Shown: positions 36,854-46,145, counted from the stretch's first letter. The stretch: 64,000 nt of DNA from CAZEQJ01 sp964514385 (GCA_964514385.1 CAZEQJ010000007.1:62001-126000); one strand, 5' to 3'. The notes: a model not told the origin generated them from the sequence alone. Numbers and translations: made by a program.

Positions 36854-36861
36854 CAAATATA
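36854..36861 (-). promoter_or_regulatory. Putative -7 element of hemE, nearly leaderless
   Basis: On the minus strand TATATTTG ends 3 nt before the hemE ATG (TTTG GGC ATG). If used, the mRNA would have almost no leader. Confidence 0.35.
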
Positions 36862-36877
36862 GCGAAGGGGCACAATG

Positions 36878-37312
36878 CTAGAAAACTTTCTGGTAAGCTA
36901 AATGAAAGGTGAAAGAAAATAGAACAGCCCAGAATACGGCACTCATGAACATGTAGCCATACACTTTTATCTTTGAACGCATAGTAGAGCTGATCAGTAT
37001 CGTGCCCAAAAGGGGTGTAAATACCACAGGGCTCAGAAAAGCAATTCCAAATTCACCATATTTTTTCCAGAATCTGAAAAACTTTCGTCGCTTGCTGAAA
37101 TTTTTACTGTTACTTTTTCTGAATTTCCGGAGAATCATTTCCCGTAACGGTCGGCCAAGGAAGGATACAATAATGACGATCAGCATCATGCCGGCAATGG
37201 AAAGTAATATCGTCTCCAGCATCGACAGCCCAACAGCAACACCAGTTGCAATGCCGGGGATAAACTTGAGCATACTGAGAAAAAATACGGACAGATACTT
37301 GATTATTTCCAC
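36878..37312 (-). CDS. Small membrane protein, possibly small multidrug export-like
   Basis: A 144-residue protein with three to four hydrophobic segments (about 5-25, 35-52, 86-105, 117-138) separated by a strongly basic loop (RKFRKSNSKNFSKRRKFFRF). The arrangement resembles the Sm_multidrug_ex family, but motif evidence is weak. It lies 21 nt upstream of the hemE start on the same strand. Confidence 0.55.
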   Translation of the reverse strand: MEIIKYLSVFFLSMLKFIPGIATGVAVGLSMLETILLSIAGMMLIVIIVSFLGRPLREMILRKFRKSNSKNFSKRRKFFRFWKKYGEFGIAFLSPVVFTPLLGTILISSTMRSKIKVYGYMFMSAVFWAVLFSFTFHLAYQKVF

Positions 37313-37406
37313 TTGATATTATTCAATAAAATAGCCGAAAACTACAAAAATTAAACGATTGGCCGAACAATAAGTTATTTCGCACTGAAAATATTTTGAT
37401 CACGTG

Positions 37407-37414
37407 TACCTTTG
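37407..37414 (+). promoter_or_regulatory. Putative -7 element upstream of the M42 peptidase gene
   Basis: TACCTTTG, 27 nt before the ATG, matches TAnnTTTG. Confidence 0.35.
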
Positions 37415-37440
37415 GACACTGATTTAATAAAATCCGTTGC

Positions 37441-38355
37441 ATGGAATTACTCCAAAAACTCACTTCCCTTCATGCTCCTTCAGGAGAAGAATATGCTGTC
37501 AAAGATTTTATACTTCATTATGTAAATGAAAACAAGGCGAATTGGGTCACTGAGCCACAAGTTTATGCTGATGAGGCTTTATTTCAGGATGGTCTTGTAC
37601 TTGTCTTCGGCCAACCGGTCACAGCAGTTTATGCACACATGGATAGTACCGGTTTTACAGCGCGCTACGAAAATCAATTGATTCCAATTGGAGGGCCAGA
37701 GGCAAAAGCCGGAACTATACTTACCGGAAAGGATAGTATTGGCCACATACGGTGTCAGCTAAAACCTGATAAGGAAGGACGACTTTTCCATGATTTCCCC
37801 AGAGCTATTGACAGAGGCACATCACTTGTATTTGAGCATAATTTTAAACTCACCAGGAAACAGGTGACGACCACATATCTCGATAACCGGCTGGGTGTCT
37901 ATCATGCATTGAGGCTTGCTGAGACTTTGGAAAATGGAATTATTGCCTTTACCTGCTGGGAGGAGCACGGTGGTGGTAATGTGCCGGTAATCAACCGATG
38001 GATATTCGAGAACTATGGAGTCAGACAGGGGATAATATGTGATGTTACCTGGGCAACAGATGGTGTTTTTGCAGGTAAGGGTACCGTAATATCCATGCGC
38101 GACCGTAACGTGCCGCGCAAGAGATTTATTGAAAAGGTAATCGCACTGGCTGATCTGTCGGGGGCAAATTATCAGCTGGAGGTAGAAGCATCAGGCTCAA
38201 GCGATGGGAGGGAGCTGCAGGTGTCACCCTATCCTGTAGACTGGGTGTTTATCGGGCCTCCGGGCATCAATATTCATTCTGACAGGGAATCGGTATATCT
38301 GACTGATATTGACGATACATTGGTTTTGTATAGGTATTTAATGCAAACACTTTGA
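37441..38355 (+). CDS. M42-family zinc aminopeptidase
   Basis: A 304-residue metallopeptidase. MELLQKLTSLHAPSGEE starts the catalytic domain. Zinc-site motifs are the His in VYAHMDSTG, the Asp in TYLDNRLGV, the paired acids in CWEEHGGGN and the His in NIHSDRES. Probably cytoplasmic peptide turnover. The last codons overlap the TTG start of the hpt-like gene (4 nt), so the two are coupled. Confidence 0.8.
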   Translation: MELLQKLTSLHAPSGEEYAVKDFILHYVNENKANWVTEPQVYADEALFQDGLVLVFGQPVTAVYAHMDSTGFTARYENQLIPIGGPEAKAGTILTGKDSIGHIRCQLKPDKEGRLFHDFPRAIDRGTSLVFEHNFKLTRKQVTTTYLDNRLGVYHALRLAETLENGIIAFTCWEEHGGGNVPVINRWIFENYGVRQGIICDVTWATDGVFAGKGTVISMRDRNVPRKRFIEKVIALADLSGANYQLEVEASGSSDGRELQVSPYPVDWVFIGPPGINIHSDRESVYLTDIDDTLVLYRYLMQTL

Positions 38356-38891
38356 TCACTATACACTCCAGAAAATTCAAACCACTCCTGACAAAGCGGG
38401 AAATAGAGGAAAAAATAAATTTACTGGCTGAGCAGATTGACAGCTCGTACGACAGTCAGTCGCTTACATTTCTGATTGTGCTGAAAGGGGCATTTTATTT
38501 TGGAAGTTACTTATCTGCACGCCTGACCCTTCCACATCAGATCGCATTTACTACTATTTCAAGCTATAACGGCCTCACCAGCACAGAAAACATAAAGATG
38601 ATGAGTGCACCTGAAGATGATCTCATCAACGGGCGGCACGTACTCATTGTAGAAGATATTATCGACACCGGACATTCCGCCAGATTTCTTCAGAAATATA
38701 TACTGACGCATTACAGTCCGCTTTCACTACATTTTGTGCCCATGATCATTAAGCACACTTCGAATACGTTACAGGATATTCCCATATTGGCTCATGGATT
38801 TGATATTGAGGATAAGTTTGTGGTTGGTTTTGGAATGGACTATCTTCAGGAGGGGAGAAATCTTTCTTCCGTTTACGTACTGGCTGAATAA
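38352..38891 (+). CDS. hpt: Hypoxanthine phosphoribosyltransferase
   Basis: Purine salvage: transfers phosphoribose from PRPP to hypoxanthine or guanine. It has 179 residues. The PRPP-binding motif is VLIVEDIIDTGHSA, and the purine-contact region is KFVVGFGMDY. It starts with TTG overlapping the previous stop (TTGA). In some Bacteroidota this domain is fused to adenylate kinase; here adk follows as a separate gene 45 nt downstream. Confidence 0.93.
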   Translation: MITIHSRKFKPLLTKREIEEKINLLAEQIDSSYDSQSLTFLIVLKGAFYFGSYLSARLTLPHQIAFTTISSYNGLTSTENIKMMSAPEDDLINGRHVLIVEDIIDTGHSARFLQKYILTHYSPLSLHFVPMIIKHTSNTLQDIPILAHGFDIEDKFVVGFGMDYLQEGRNLSSVYVLAE

Positions 38892-38902
38892 GCCGCATGT
38901 TT

Positions 38903-38910
38903 TATATTTG
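38903..38910 (+). promoter_or_regulatory. Putative -7 element upstream of adk
   Basis: TATATTTG, 26 nt before the adk ATG, matches TAnnTTTG. Confidence 0.4.
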
Positions 38911-38936
38911 TCGTTTATATCTTTTAATTAACTCAT

Positions 38937-39515
38937 ATGATCAACATTATTTTGTTCGGCCCTCCCGGAGCTGGCAAGGGTACACAGAGTGAAAAACTGA
39001 TTGAAAAATATCAATTGACGCACATCTCAACCGGAGATCTTTTTCGCAAGCATTTAGGTGAAGGAACGGAATTGGGAAAATTGGCTCAGTCATATATGGA
39101 TGCCGGCAATCTTGTACCGGACAAGGTGGTGATTGGGATGGTTGACGAAAAGCTGGGAGACACGTATAAAGAGACGAACGGCTATATTCTGGATGGTTTT
39201 CCGCGTACCGTTGCGCAGGCAGAGTCGCTTGACCAGCTAATGGCTAAATACGAAATGCCCATCACAGCCATGCTGGCATTGCAGGTGCCCGATGCAGAAC
39301 TTGAACAAAGGCTGATGAAAAGAGGCGAGACCTCTGGCAGAGCGGATGACCAGAACATGGATAAAATCAAACACCGCATCCAGGTGTATAAAAATGAAAC
39401 ATTACCAGTAGCTGACTACTACCAAAAGCAGGAAAAATATCATGCTATCGAAGGTGTTGGATCAATAGATGAAATTTTTAACACCATCTGTAGTAAGATT
39501 GAGCAGGTAAATTAA
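38937..39515 (+). CDS. adk: Adenylate kinase
   Basis: Interconverts ATP + AMP and 2 ADP. It has 192 residues, the short form without a zinc-binding LID. The P-loop GPPGAGKGTQ is at 8-17, AMP-binding residues lie in HISTGDLFR, and DGFPRTVAQA and the LID arginines (KRGETSGRADD) follow. Overlaps obgE by 1 nt. Confidence 0.97.
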   Translation: MINIILFGPPGAGKGTQSEKLIEKYQLTHISTGDLFRKHLGEGTELGKLAQSYMDAGNLVPDKVVIGMVDEKLGDTYKETNGYILDGFPRTVAQAESLDQLMAKYEMPITAMLALQVPDAELEQRLMKRGETSGRADDQNMDKIKHRIQVYKNETLPVADYYQKQEKYHAIEGVGSIDEIFNTICSKIEQVN

Positions 39516-40507
39516 TGTCCTCTCCAAACTTTATTGATTATGTTAAAAGTATGGTCAGGTCAGGTAAGGGAGGTGCCGGATCTGTCCATTTTCGTCGTGA
39601 AAAATTTGTAGATAAAGGCGGTCCTGACGGTGGCGACGGAGGTCGGGGTGGTCATATCATCCTTGAGGGTAACCAGAATCTGTGGACGCTGCTGCACCTC
39701 AAATACCGAAAACATATTTTTGCCTCTGATGGCAATCCGGGTGAAGGGGGTAACCGGACGGGTGCACAGGGGAAAGATGAAATCATCGAAGTGCCACCCG
39801 GCACCATCGTGAAAGATGCAGAAACCGGTGAGCAGCTCGCTGAAGTAACAGATCATGCCCAGCGCGTTATCCTTTTCCAGGGTGGACGTGGAGGACAGGG
39901 CAATTCACATTACAAGAGTGCTACCCAGCAGGCACCACGACACAGCCAGCCCGGTGAACCCGGCATTGAGCGCTGGGTGGTGATGGAGCTGAAATTACTC
40001 GGCGATGTCGGCCTGGTTGGTTTTCCCAATGCCGGTAAATCAACACTGCTCTCCACATTAAGTGCAGCAAAGCCTGAAGTTGCCGATTATCCTTTCACTA
40101 CCCTTACGCCACAGTTGGGCGTGGTCAGCTATCGTGACGACCGGTCATTCGTTATGGCGGATATACCCGGTATTATAGAAGGTGCTGCCGAAGGAAGGGG
40201 GCTGGGCCTTAGGTTTCTCCGGCATATTGAGCGTAATGCCACCTTGCTTTTTCTCGTTCCTGCCGATGCCGATGATATTACAGAAGAATACAATATCCTG
40301 GTAAATGAGCTTAAAAAATATAACCCCGAATTGCTTGATAAACGCCGGGTACTTGCTATTTCCAAATCCGACCTTCTCGATGAGGAGCTGATGCAGGAAA
40401 TCGAACCGCTTTTGCCAGAGGATGTGCCGCATGTGTTTATTTCTTCGGCAACCGGCTACCAGCTGACCCGACTGAAGGATTTAATCTGGCAGTCCCTGAC
40501 AGCCTGA
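39515..40507 (+). CDS. obgE: GTPase Obg/CgtA
   Basis: Essential ribosome-assembly GTPase. It has 330 residues: the glycine-rich Obg fold (GGPDGGDGGRGGHIILEG, RGGQGNSHYKSATQQAP) is in the first 158 residues, then the G domain with P-loop GFPNAGKST, switch II DIPGIIEGA and a SKSD G4 motif. It lacks the variable C-terminal OCT domain, as in other short forms. One-base overlap with adk suggests coupling. Confidence 0.96.
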   Translation: MSSPNFIDYVKSMVRSGKGGAGSVHFRREKFVDKGGPDGGDGGRGGHIILEGNQNLWTLLHLKYRKHIFASDGNPGEGGNRTGAQGKDEIIEVPPGTIVKDAETGEQLAEVTDHAQRVILFQGGRGGQGNSHYKSATQQAPRHSQPGEPGIERWVVMELKLLGDVGLVGFPNAGKSTLLSTLSAAKPEVADYPFTTLTPQLGVVSYRDDRSFVMADIPGIIEGAAEGRGLGLRFLRHIERNATLLFLVPADADDITEEYNILVNELKKYNPELLDKRRVLAISKSDLLDEELMQEIEPLLPEDVPHVFISSATGYQLTRLKDLIWQSLTA

Positions 40508-40589
40508 TGTGTCAGATTGTCATAATTTGAACATTGGCAATATAGTTGTGTTGCTTCAGTGTCGATGTTTTTTACAATTGATTAATACC

Positions 40590-41171
40590 ATGGCAGAAGA
40601 AAAAGAAATCAAAGACACAAATAATACGGAAGAGGTGACAAAAGAAACAAAAGACGAAGCAGCCCAGCAAGGCGCTCCATCTGAGGATCAGCAAAACGAT
40701 GAGGATAGTTCCAAAGGTAATGACCTGAATCAGCTGGAGATAGAATTAGCTGAGATGAAGGATAAATACCTCAGGCTGTACAGTGAGTTTGAGAATTACA
40801 GGCGCAGGACAGCCAAAGAACGGTTGGAGCTTATTAAAACCGCCTCTAAGGATATTATCACCGATTTACTTTCCGTGGTGGACGACTTTGAACGTGCAGA
40901 AAAAGCCAATGATGAAAATACGTCCAGAGAAGATTTGATCAATGGTTTTCAGTTGATCCATCATAAGATGGTTAAAGTACTCCGCGAAAAGGGCCTGAAA
41001 AGAATCGATGTAAAGGCCGGAGATAACTTTGATAGTGATTATCATGAGGCAGTGACACAGATACCTGCTCCGGAAGATAAGCTGAAAGGTAAAATTGTGG
41101 ATGTGATCGAAAATGGATATCAGATCGAGGAAAAAGTAATCAGGTTCGCGAAAGTTGTAACCGGTTCATAA
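40590..41171 (+). CDS. grpE: Nucleotide exchange factor GrpE
   Basis: Exchange factor for DnaK. It is 193 residues from the ATG at 40590 (MAEEKEIKDTNN). The open frame extends to 40509, but that would add a cysteine-rich hydrophobic leader unlike any GrpE, so it is rejected. It has an acidic low-complexity N-terminus, a long coiled coil (about residues 45-110, EFENYRRRTAKERLELIKTA) and the C-terminal beta domain (RFAKVVTGS). dnaJ follows after 7 nt. Confidence 0.95.
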   Translation: MAEEKEIKDTNNTEEVTKETKDEAAQQGAPSEDQQNDEDSSKGNDLNQLEIELAEMKDKYLRLYSEFENYRRRTAKERLELIKTASKDIITDLLSVVDDFERAEKANDENTSREDLINGFQLIHHKMVKVLREKGLKRIDVKAGDNFDSDYHEAVTQIPAPEDKLKGKIVDVIENGYQIEEKVIRFAKVVTGS

Positions 41172-41178
41172 CATAATT

Positions 41179-42291
41179 ATGGCGAAACGAGACTATTACG
41201 ATATTTTAGGTGTAGGGAGAGATGCCAGTGCGGAGGAAATTAAAAAGGCCTACAGAAAAATAGCGCTTAAATATCATCCTGATAAGAATCCGGGTGATGC
41301 TGAGGCTGAAGATAAATTCAAGGAAGCCGCCGAGGCATACGAGGTATTGAGCAATGCCGAGAAAAAGCAGCGTTATGACCGCTTCGGCCATCAGGGTGTG
41401 AACGGTGGCGGTGGATTCTCCGGTGGGAGTATGAATATGGATGATATATTCTCCCAGTTTGGTGATATTTTTGGTGGAGGCAGTCCGTTTGATTCATTCT
41501 TTGGGGGTGGAGGCCGCTCCCGTGGACGTAAGGGATCCAATCTTCGAATTAAAATAAAGCTTGATCTTGAAGAAGTAGCAAATGGGGTCGAAAAAAAGAT
41601 CAAGGTAAAGCGACTCGTTGAAGCTGAAGGTGTAACCTTTAAAACCTGTGGTACCTGCGGAGGATCAGGTCAGGTAAGAAGGGCAGTAAATACCATGCTT
41701 GGGCAGATGGTAAGTGCCAGCACATGCCCAACATGCAACGGCTCCGGAAAAATAATAGATAAAAAACCTCCGGGTGTGGACAATACCGGTCTGGAACCCA
41801 AAGAAGAGGTCGTCTCTGTCAAAATACCGGCAGGTGTTGCAGAAGGCATGCAGCTTACCATGTCCGGTATGGGAAATGCCGCACCCGGTGGTGGACAACC
41901 TGGTGACTTGCTGATCGTAATCGAGGAAAATGAACATCCCTACCTTAAGCGTGAGGGTAATAACGTCATCTACGATCTTTACATAAGCTTTATTGACGCG
42001 GCCCTGGGTTCCAATGTAGAGGTGCCCACCATATCCGGAAAAGTAAGGATCAAAATTGATGAAGGTACTCAAAGTGGAAAAATTCTCCGCCTGCGAGGCA
42101 AAGGTGTACGTGACATAAACGGCTACGGCGCTGGTGACCAGTTGATATATGTCAATGTATGGACGCCAAAATCACTTACATCCGAAGAAAGGCAGCACCT
42201 GGAGGCCCTTAGGGATTCGCAGAACTTTAAGCCAAATCCGGGAAAAAGTGAGAAAGGCTTTTTCGACCGTATGAGAGAGTTTTTCAACTAA
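41179..42291 (+). CDS. dnaJ: Chaperone protein DnaJ with a reduced zinc-finger region
   Basis: Hsp40 cochaperone of 370 residues: J domain with HPD at 33-35, a G/F-rich linker (GGGGFSGGSMNMDDIFSQFG region), then only two CxxCxGxG motifs (CGTCGGSG and CPTCNGSG) where standard DnaJ has four, followed by KPPGVDNTGLEPKEEV and intact C-terminal substrate-binding domains. The missing pair is replaced by a cysteine-free segment, which I recall from other Bacteroidota. It is downstream of grpE. Confidence 0.95.
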   Translation: MAKRDYYDILGVGRDASAEEIKKAYRKIALKYHPDKNPGDAEAEDKFKEAAEAYEVLSNAEKKQRYDRFGHQGVNGGGGFSGGSMNMDDIFSQFGDIFGGGSPFDSFFGGGGRSRGRKGSNLRIKIKLDLEEVANGVEKKIKVKRLVEAEGVTFKTCGTCGGSGQVRRAVNTMLGQMVSASTCPTCNGSGKIIDKKPPGVDNTGLEPKEEVVSVKIPAGVAEGMQLTMSGMGNAAPGGGQPGDLLIVIEENEHPYLKREGNNVIYDLYISFIDAALGSNVEVPTISGKVRIKIDEGTQSGKILRLRGKGVRDINGYGAGDQLIYVNVWTPKSLTSEERQHLEALRDSQNFKPNPGKSEKGFFDRMREFFN

Positions 42292-42310
42292 ATCTTTCTC
42301 ATATTTGAGG

Positions 42311-42823
42311 ATGAAAAAACTTGGAATAGGACTCATTATCATTATTGTGGCGGGGACTGTCACTTATTTTCTCATTGCCAATGCAGGTAAAAAGCCGACA
42401 CGGCGTGCTGTGACCAATGAAGAAATGGAGGTTCCGTTTACCCATCAGGGTGACCTCGTCTTCATAGACGGAACTACCAGCGATACCATCCGGGAAATAC
42501 AGATAGAGGTAGCAGATACTCCCGATAAAACGGCTCAGGGCCTCATGTATCGAAGTTCAATGAAGGAAAATCAGGGTATGTTATTCATTTTCCCCGATGA
42601 AGAGGAGCGTTCATTCTACATGAAAAATACCCGCATCTCGCTCGACCTTTTGTTTGTGAATCAGAATAAAGAAGTTGTTTCCATAACAAAATATGCTGTT
42701 CCCTTCGACCTTACGTCCATACCCTCAAATGGACCTGCTACCTATGTAGTAGAGGTCATTGGTGGATTTTGCAATAAATACGATATCGAACCGGGTGATA
42801 AGATAGAATTCACACGGTTTTAA
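42311..42823 (+). CDS. DUF192-family exported or membrane-anchored protein
   Basis: About 170 residues from the ATG at 42311 (a TTG two codons earlier is possible). One N-terminal membrane segment (GIGLIIIIVAGTVTYFLIA) is followed by the DUF192 domain: TAQGLMYRSSM, GMLFIFP, FYMKNTRISLDLLFV, and the closing GDKIEF. Domain function is unsettled; members are periplasmic in many Gram-negatives. Downstream of dnaJ by about 20 nt. Confidence 0.85.
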   Translation: MKKLGIGLIIIIVAGTVTYFLIANAGKKPTRRAVTNEEMEVPFTHQGDLVFIDGTTSDTIREIQIEVADTPDKTAQGLMYRSSMKENQGMLFIFPDEEERSFYMKNTRISLDLLFVNQNKEVVSITKYAVPFDLTSIPSNGPATYVVEVIGGFCNKYDIEPGDKIEFTRF

Positions 42824-42904
42824 CTTTCACACACTATTTTTCAGGTTAACTGTTACCTTTTTGTAACCAATAAATTATTATTGCCGTTGTATGTAAAGTA
42901 ATAC

Positions 42905-43801
42905 TTGATACTACCCTTGGCTCGATTAATAGTAGCAGTTTTAATACTACCCGTTTTTGCGTTTGCCCAATTGGTTGAAAAATACCGGCTGGCTAACTAT
43001 TCAACTGTTGAGAAAGTTGTACTTGATCTCAATGGAGGCATGGGCGATTATCACCTCCTCCCTACACATACACAGCATCTCCTCTATGTGATTTCAGACG
43101 ATTATCAGACAAGAATCAATCCCCATCTTCATAGTTATCTTAAAAATAACGTTTACTACACTGTACTGAACCTTATCTCGGAGGACGAAACCCCGGGACT
43201 CAGCACAGCTCTGAGTAATCGTTTTTTCTCTACCTCATCTACTGCAGGTAAAAAAACATGGAAAGTCCTGCTCGGCAGTGATAAGCCATATGAGCTTTCG
43301 CTCAACTATGATATGGGTAAGGCTAATGTAAATCTATCAGGGCTTACTGTTGAAAAACTCAATATCAATTCTGAAAGTGCGGATGTAGCGGTTTCATATG
43401 ATAAAGGCAAAATGAACAGAGCAGTATTGGACACTTTCTTTATTCAGGTCGAATTAGGTCAGATACTTGTAGAAAATATTGGAGGGTCGAATGCCCGTGT
43501 CGTCAAGGCAGATGTAGGCTTCGGTAACCTTGTGCTTAATTATGATGACGTACCGAATATTACTTCCGAAGTAATAGCAAGTATTGGTGCAGGGACTTTT
43601 GAAGTAAAACTGCCTTCTCAAAATATTCCGGTACGTGTAAATATCCATGACAGCCCGCTATGTAAGATCAAATTTGACGACAGCTTCACACGCCAGGCTG
43701 GTAATGTGTTTGTAAACGACGCTTATATCACCAGCCCTGCCGACGCTATTGAGTTTGACATTGATGTCACATTGGGTAAGATTATTTTTTCATCCTTCTG
43801 A
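42905..43801 (+). CDS. Exported beta-rich protein of unknown function
   Basis: A 298-residue protein with a signal peptide (LARLIVAVLILPVFAFAQ). The mature part contains repeated short beta strands with polar loops (NVNLSGLTVEKLNINSESAD, then VELGQILVENIGGSNARV), the pattern of DUF4097/LiaF-like parallel beta solenoids. The start is a TTG; a second TTG at 42917 is equally possible. No enzyme motif seen. Confidence 0.65.
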   Translation: MILPLARLIVAVLILPVFAFAQLVEKYRLANYSTVEKVVLDLNGGMGDYHLLPTHTQHLLYVISDDYQTRINPHLHSYLKNNVYYTVLNLISEDETPGLSTALSNRFFSTSSTAGKKTWKVLLGSDKPYELSLNYDMGKANVNLSGLTVEKLNINSESADVAVSYDKGKMNRAVLDTFFIQVELGQILVENIGGSNARVVKADVGFGNLVLNYDDVPNITSEVIASIGAGTFEVKLPSQNIPVRVNIHDSPLCKIKFDDSFTRQAGNVFVNDAYITSPADAIEFDIDVTLGKIIFSSF

Positions 43802-43876
43802 TTTTCATTTAATTATCTTTCTTTTACTTTCGTTCCACAAATTATTTTAGGTTAACTAAAAATTTCAAAAGTGGGA

Positions 43877-44788
43877 ATGCTCGAAATTAAAGACGTAACC
43901 AAAATTTACGGAAAGCAAAAGGCGCTCGATGGTGTCTCGCTCGAAGTAAAGGAAGGTAGTATTTTTGGGCTGCTGGGCCCGAATGGCGCCGGTAAAACAA
44001 CACTGATCAGAATTATCAATCAGATCATTTTTTCTGATGGAGGTCGTATTACTGTGCAGGGAGAATCACTTCAACCGAAACACATTAAGGTAATCGGATA
44101 CCTGCCCGAAGAAAGGGGGCTTTACAAAAAAATGAAGGTAGGTGAACAGCTTATTTACCTTGCACAATTAAAGGGCATGCCACGATCCGAGGCAGTGAAA
44201 AAGATCAAACACTGGTTTGACCGCTTGGAAGTAGACGGCTGGTGGAATAAAAACGTCGAAGACCTGTCTAAAGGTATGGCTCAAAAAATCCAGTTCATTG
44301 CAACGGTTATCCATGAGCCGAAAATTTTGATCCTTGATGAGCCCTTTTCCGGCTTCGATCCGGTCAATGCCAATAAAATTAAGGACGAAATCCTCAAAAT
44401 CAGAGAGTCAGGCACTACCATCATCTTCTCTACACACCGTATGGAGTCTGTTGAAGAGCTTTGCGACCATATTGCATTGATCAACAAGTCTAAAAAAATC
44501 CTGGACGGTGAAAAGAAGGATATAAAGAATAAGTTTAAGGAAGGGATTTATTCGGTACATCATGAAGGTCAGTTTCCCAATACACTGAATGGTGTAGAAG
44601 TAATCGAAACGATTCCCAGCAGCGACATTACGGACAACTTGTCCGTCACAAGGCTCCGTTACAAAACCGGATCAGCCAATGAGCTGATACGAAATCTAAC
44701 GGAACACTTGGCTATACATAAATTTGAGGAAGAAATTCCTTCCATGAACGATATTTTCATTCAACAAGTACAGGAGGTGAAATCATGA
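43877..44788 (+). CDS. ABC-2 type transporter ATP-binding protein (NatA-like)
   Basis: About 303 residues. Walker A GPNGAGKTT, signature LSKGMAQKIQ, Walker B ILILDEPFSGFD and H-loop THRMES, followed by a C-terminal regulatory extension. The ATG at 43877 gives MLEIKDVTKIYG; a GTG two codons upstream is possible. It overlaps the permease gene by 4 nt (ATGA). Together they resemble NatAB-type exporters; substrate unknown. Confidence 0.92.
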   Translation: MLEIKDVTKIYGKQKALDGVSLEVKEGSIFGLLGPNGAGKTTLIRIINQIIFSDGGRITVQGESLQPKHIKVIGYLPEERGLYKKMKVGEQLIYLAQLKGMPRSEAVKKIKHWFDRLEVDGWWNKNVEDLSKGMAQKIQFIATVIHEPKILILDEPFSGFDPVNANKIKDEILKIRESGTTIIFSTHRMESVEELCDHIALINKSKKILDGEKKDIKNKFKEGIYSVHHEGQFPNTLNGVEVIETIPSSDITDNLSVTRLRYKTGSANELIRNLTEHLAIHKFEEEIPSMNDIFIQQVQEVKS

Positions 44789-46104
44789 ACAAGGTAAGTT
44801 TGATTATTGGTAGAGAATACCTGACACGCGTAAAGAAACGATCATTCCTGGTCACAACCATACTGACACCCCTGTTAATGATCGGTGCCATCGCGGCAGT
44901 GATCTATATCGGGGTGAAGACCGGCGATGTTAAGACAATCGGGGTACTTGATGAAAGCGGATACTTCATTGATGAGTTTGAGTCTGATGAAAGGACCGTA
45001 TATCAACAAGTAAAAAGCATCGATATCGACGAGGCAAAAGCCGCTGTTGGTGAAGATTACTATGCACTTCTTTATATACCGGAGTTTGATATGAATGATC
45101 CGGAAGGCTTTACCCTTTATGCGGATGGAAACCCGTCATTGTCCATCACCTCCGGCGTCGAGCGCGTTTTTAACAACAAGATCGAGGAGCTTAAGCTGGA
45201 GGCCTCCGGACTGGACCGTGAGACGATCGAAAACCTGAAGTCGAATGTCAAGGTCAGTGCCATCAATGTGGAGGGGGGCGAAGAAAAGCAAAGTAACGCC
45301 GAGATCACCACAGCCATTGGATATGCCAGTGCCTTTCTCATGTATATGTTTGTCTTTATCTATGGCGCACAGGTGATGCGTGGTGTAATGGAAGAGAAAT
45401 CAAACCGTATTGTGGAAATTATTATCTCGTCTGTTCGTCCTTTTCAGCTGATGGTAGGAAAAATTGTCGGTGTATCTCTCGTGGTGCTGACCCAGATAGT
45501 GTTGTGGATTATACTAATATCTGTAGGTTCATCGCTGGTAATAGGCACTATTGCAGGCAACATTGAAAACCCGCAGGAAGTAATATCGCAGGGCATGAAC
45601 GTCACCGGCGAGGAAGAGTCAGACAACGCCATGGCGCAGGTTGAAGTTCTACAAAATGTCAATGCTGTCATGGAGAGCATCAATATCCGGAAAGTATTGA
45701 TAGGGTTTGTTATTTATTTTCTTGGAGGCTACCTGATGTATGCTGCTTTATTCGCTGCTGTAGGGTCAGCTGTGGATAATGATCAGGACTCACAGCAGTT
45801 TATGTTCCCTATTACCATTCCTTTGATATTTTCCATCATGGTATTGGGCATAGTGTTGCAGGATCCTCACGGGCCGCTTGCCTTCTGGATGTCGATGATA
45901 CCGTTTACTTCACCGGTAGTAATGATGATGCGACTTCCGTTTGACGTGCCTTTCTGGGAACTCGCTTTGTCCGTGACGCTGCTTGTGCTGGGCTTTATTT
46001 TTACTACCTGGCTTGCAGGACGTATTTACAAGACGGGTATTCTTATGCACGGCACCAAAGTCACTTACAAGACATTAGGTAAGTGGATTACTATGAAAAA
46101 TTAA
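44785..46104 (+). CDS. ABC-2 type transporter permease (NatB-like)
   Basis: A 439-residue permease with one N-terminal membrane helix (about residues 22-45), a large extracytoplasmic domain to about 175, then five to six helices (YASAFLMYMFVFIYGAQVM onward). The EEKSNRIVEIIISSVRPFQLM motif after the first of these is typical of ABC-2 permeases. Coupled to the ATPase by overlapping ATGA. Confidence 0.9.
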   Translation: MNKVSLIIGREYLTRVKKRSFLVTTILTPLLMIGAIAAVIYIGVKTGDVKTIGVLDESGYFIDEFESDERTVYQQVKSIDIDEAKAAVGEDYYALLYIPEFDMNDPEGFTLYADGNPSLSITSGVERVFNNKIEELKLEASGLDRETIENLKSNVKVSAINVEGGEEKQSNAEITTAIGYASAFLMYMFVFIYGAQVMRGVMEEKSNRIVEIIISSVRPFQLMVGKIVGVSLVVLTQIVLWIILISVGSSLVIGTIAGNIENPQEVISQGMNVTGEEESDNAMAQVEVLQNVNAVMESINIRKVLIGFVIYFLGGYLMYAALFAAVGSAVDNDQDSQQFMFPITIPLIFSIMVLGIVLQDPHGPLAFWMSMIPFTSPVVMMMRLPFDVPFWELALSVTLLVLGFIFTTWLAGRIYKTGILMHGTKVTYKTLGKWITMKN

Positions 46105-46110
46105 TACTTT

Positions 46111-46145
46111 AGCCATTCCTAAACCATTTTGGGAATGGCTAATTT
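46111..46145 (+). terminator. Strong hairpin at the permease/kinase boundary, overlapping the kinase start codon
   Basis: AGCCATTCCTAAA pairs with TTTGGGAATGGCT (13 bp, one G-T) around a 4-nt loop, followed by AATTTTTCC. It looks like a terminator for the ABC pair, but the histidine kinase ATG (46135-46137) lies inside the 3' arm. Confidence 0.6.

Noticed and set aside
40509..40589. Upstream start for grpE
   Set aside because: It adds a cysteine-rich stretch foreign to GrpE; MAEEKE at 40590 is normal.
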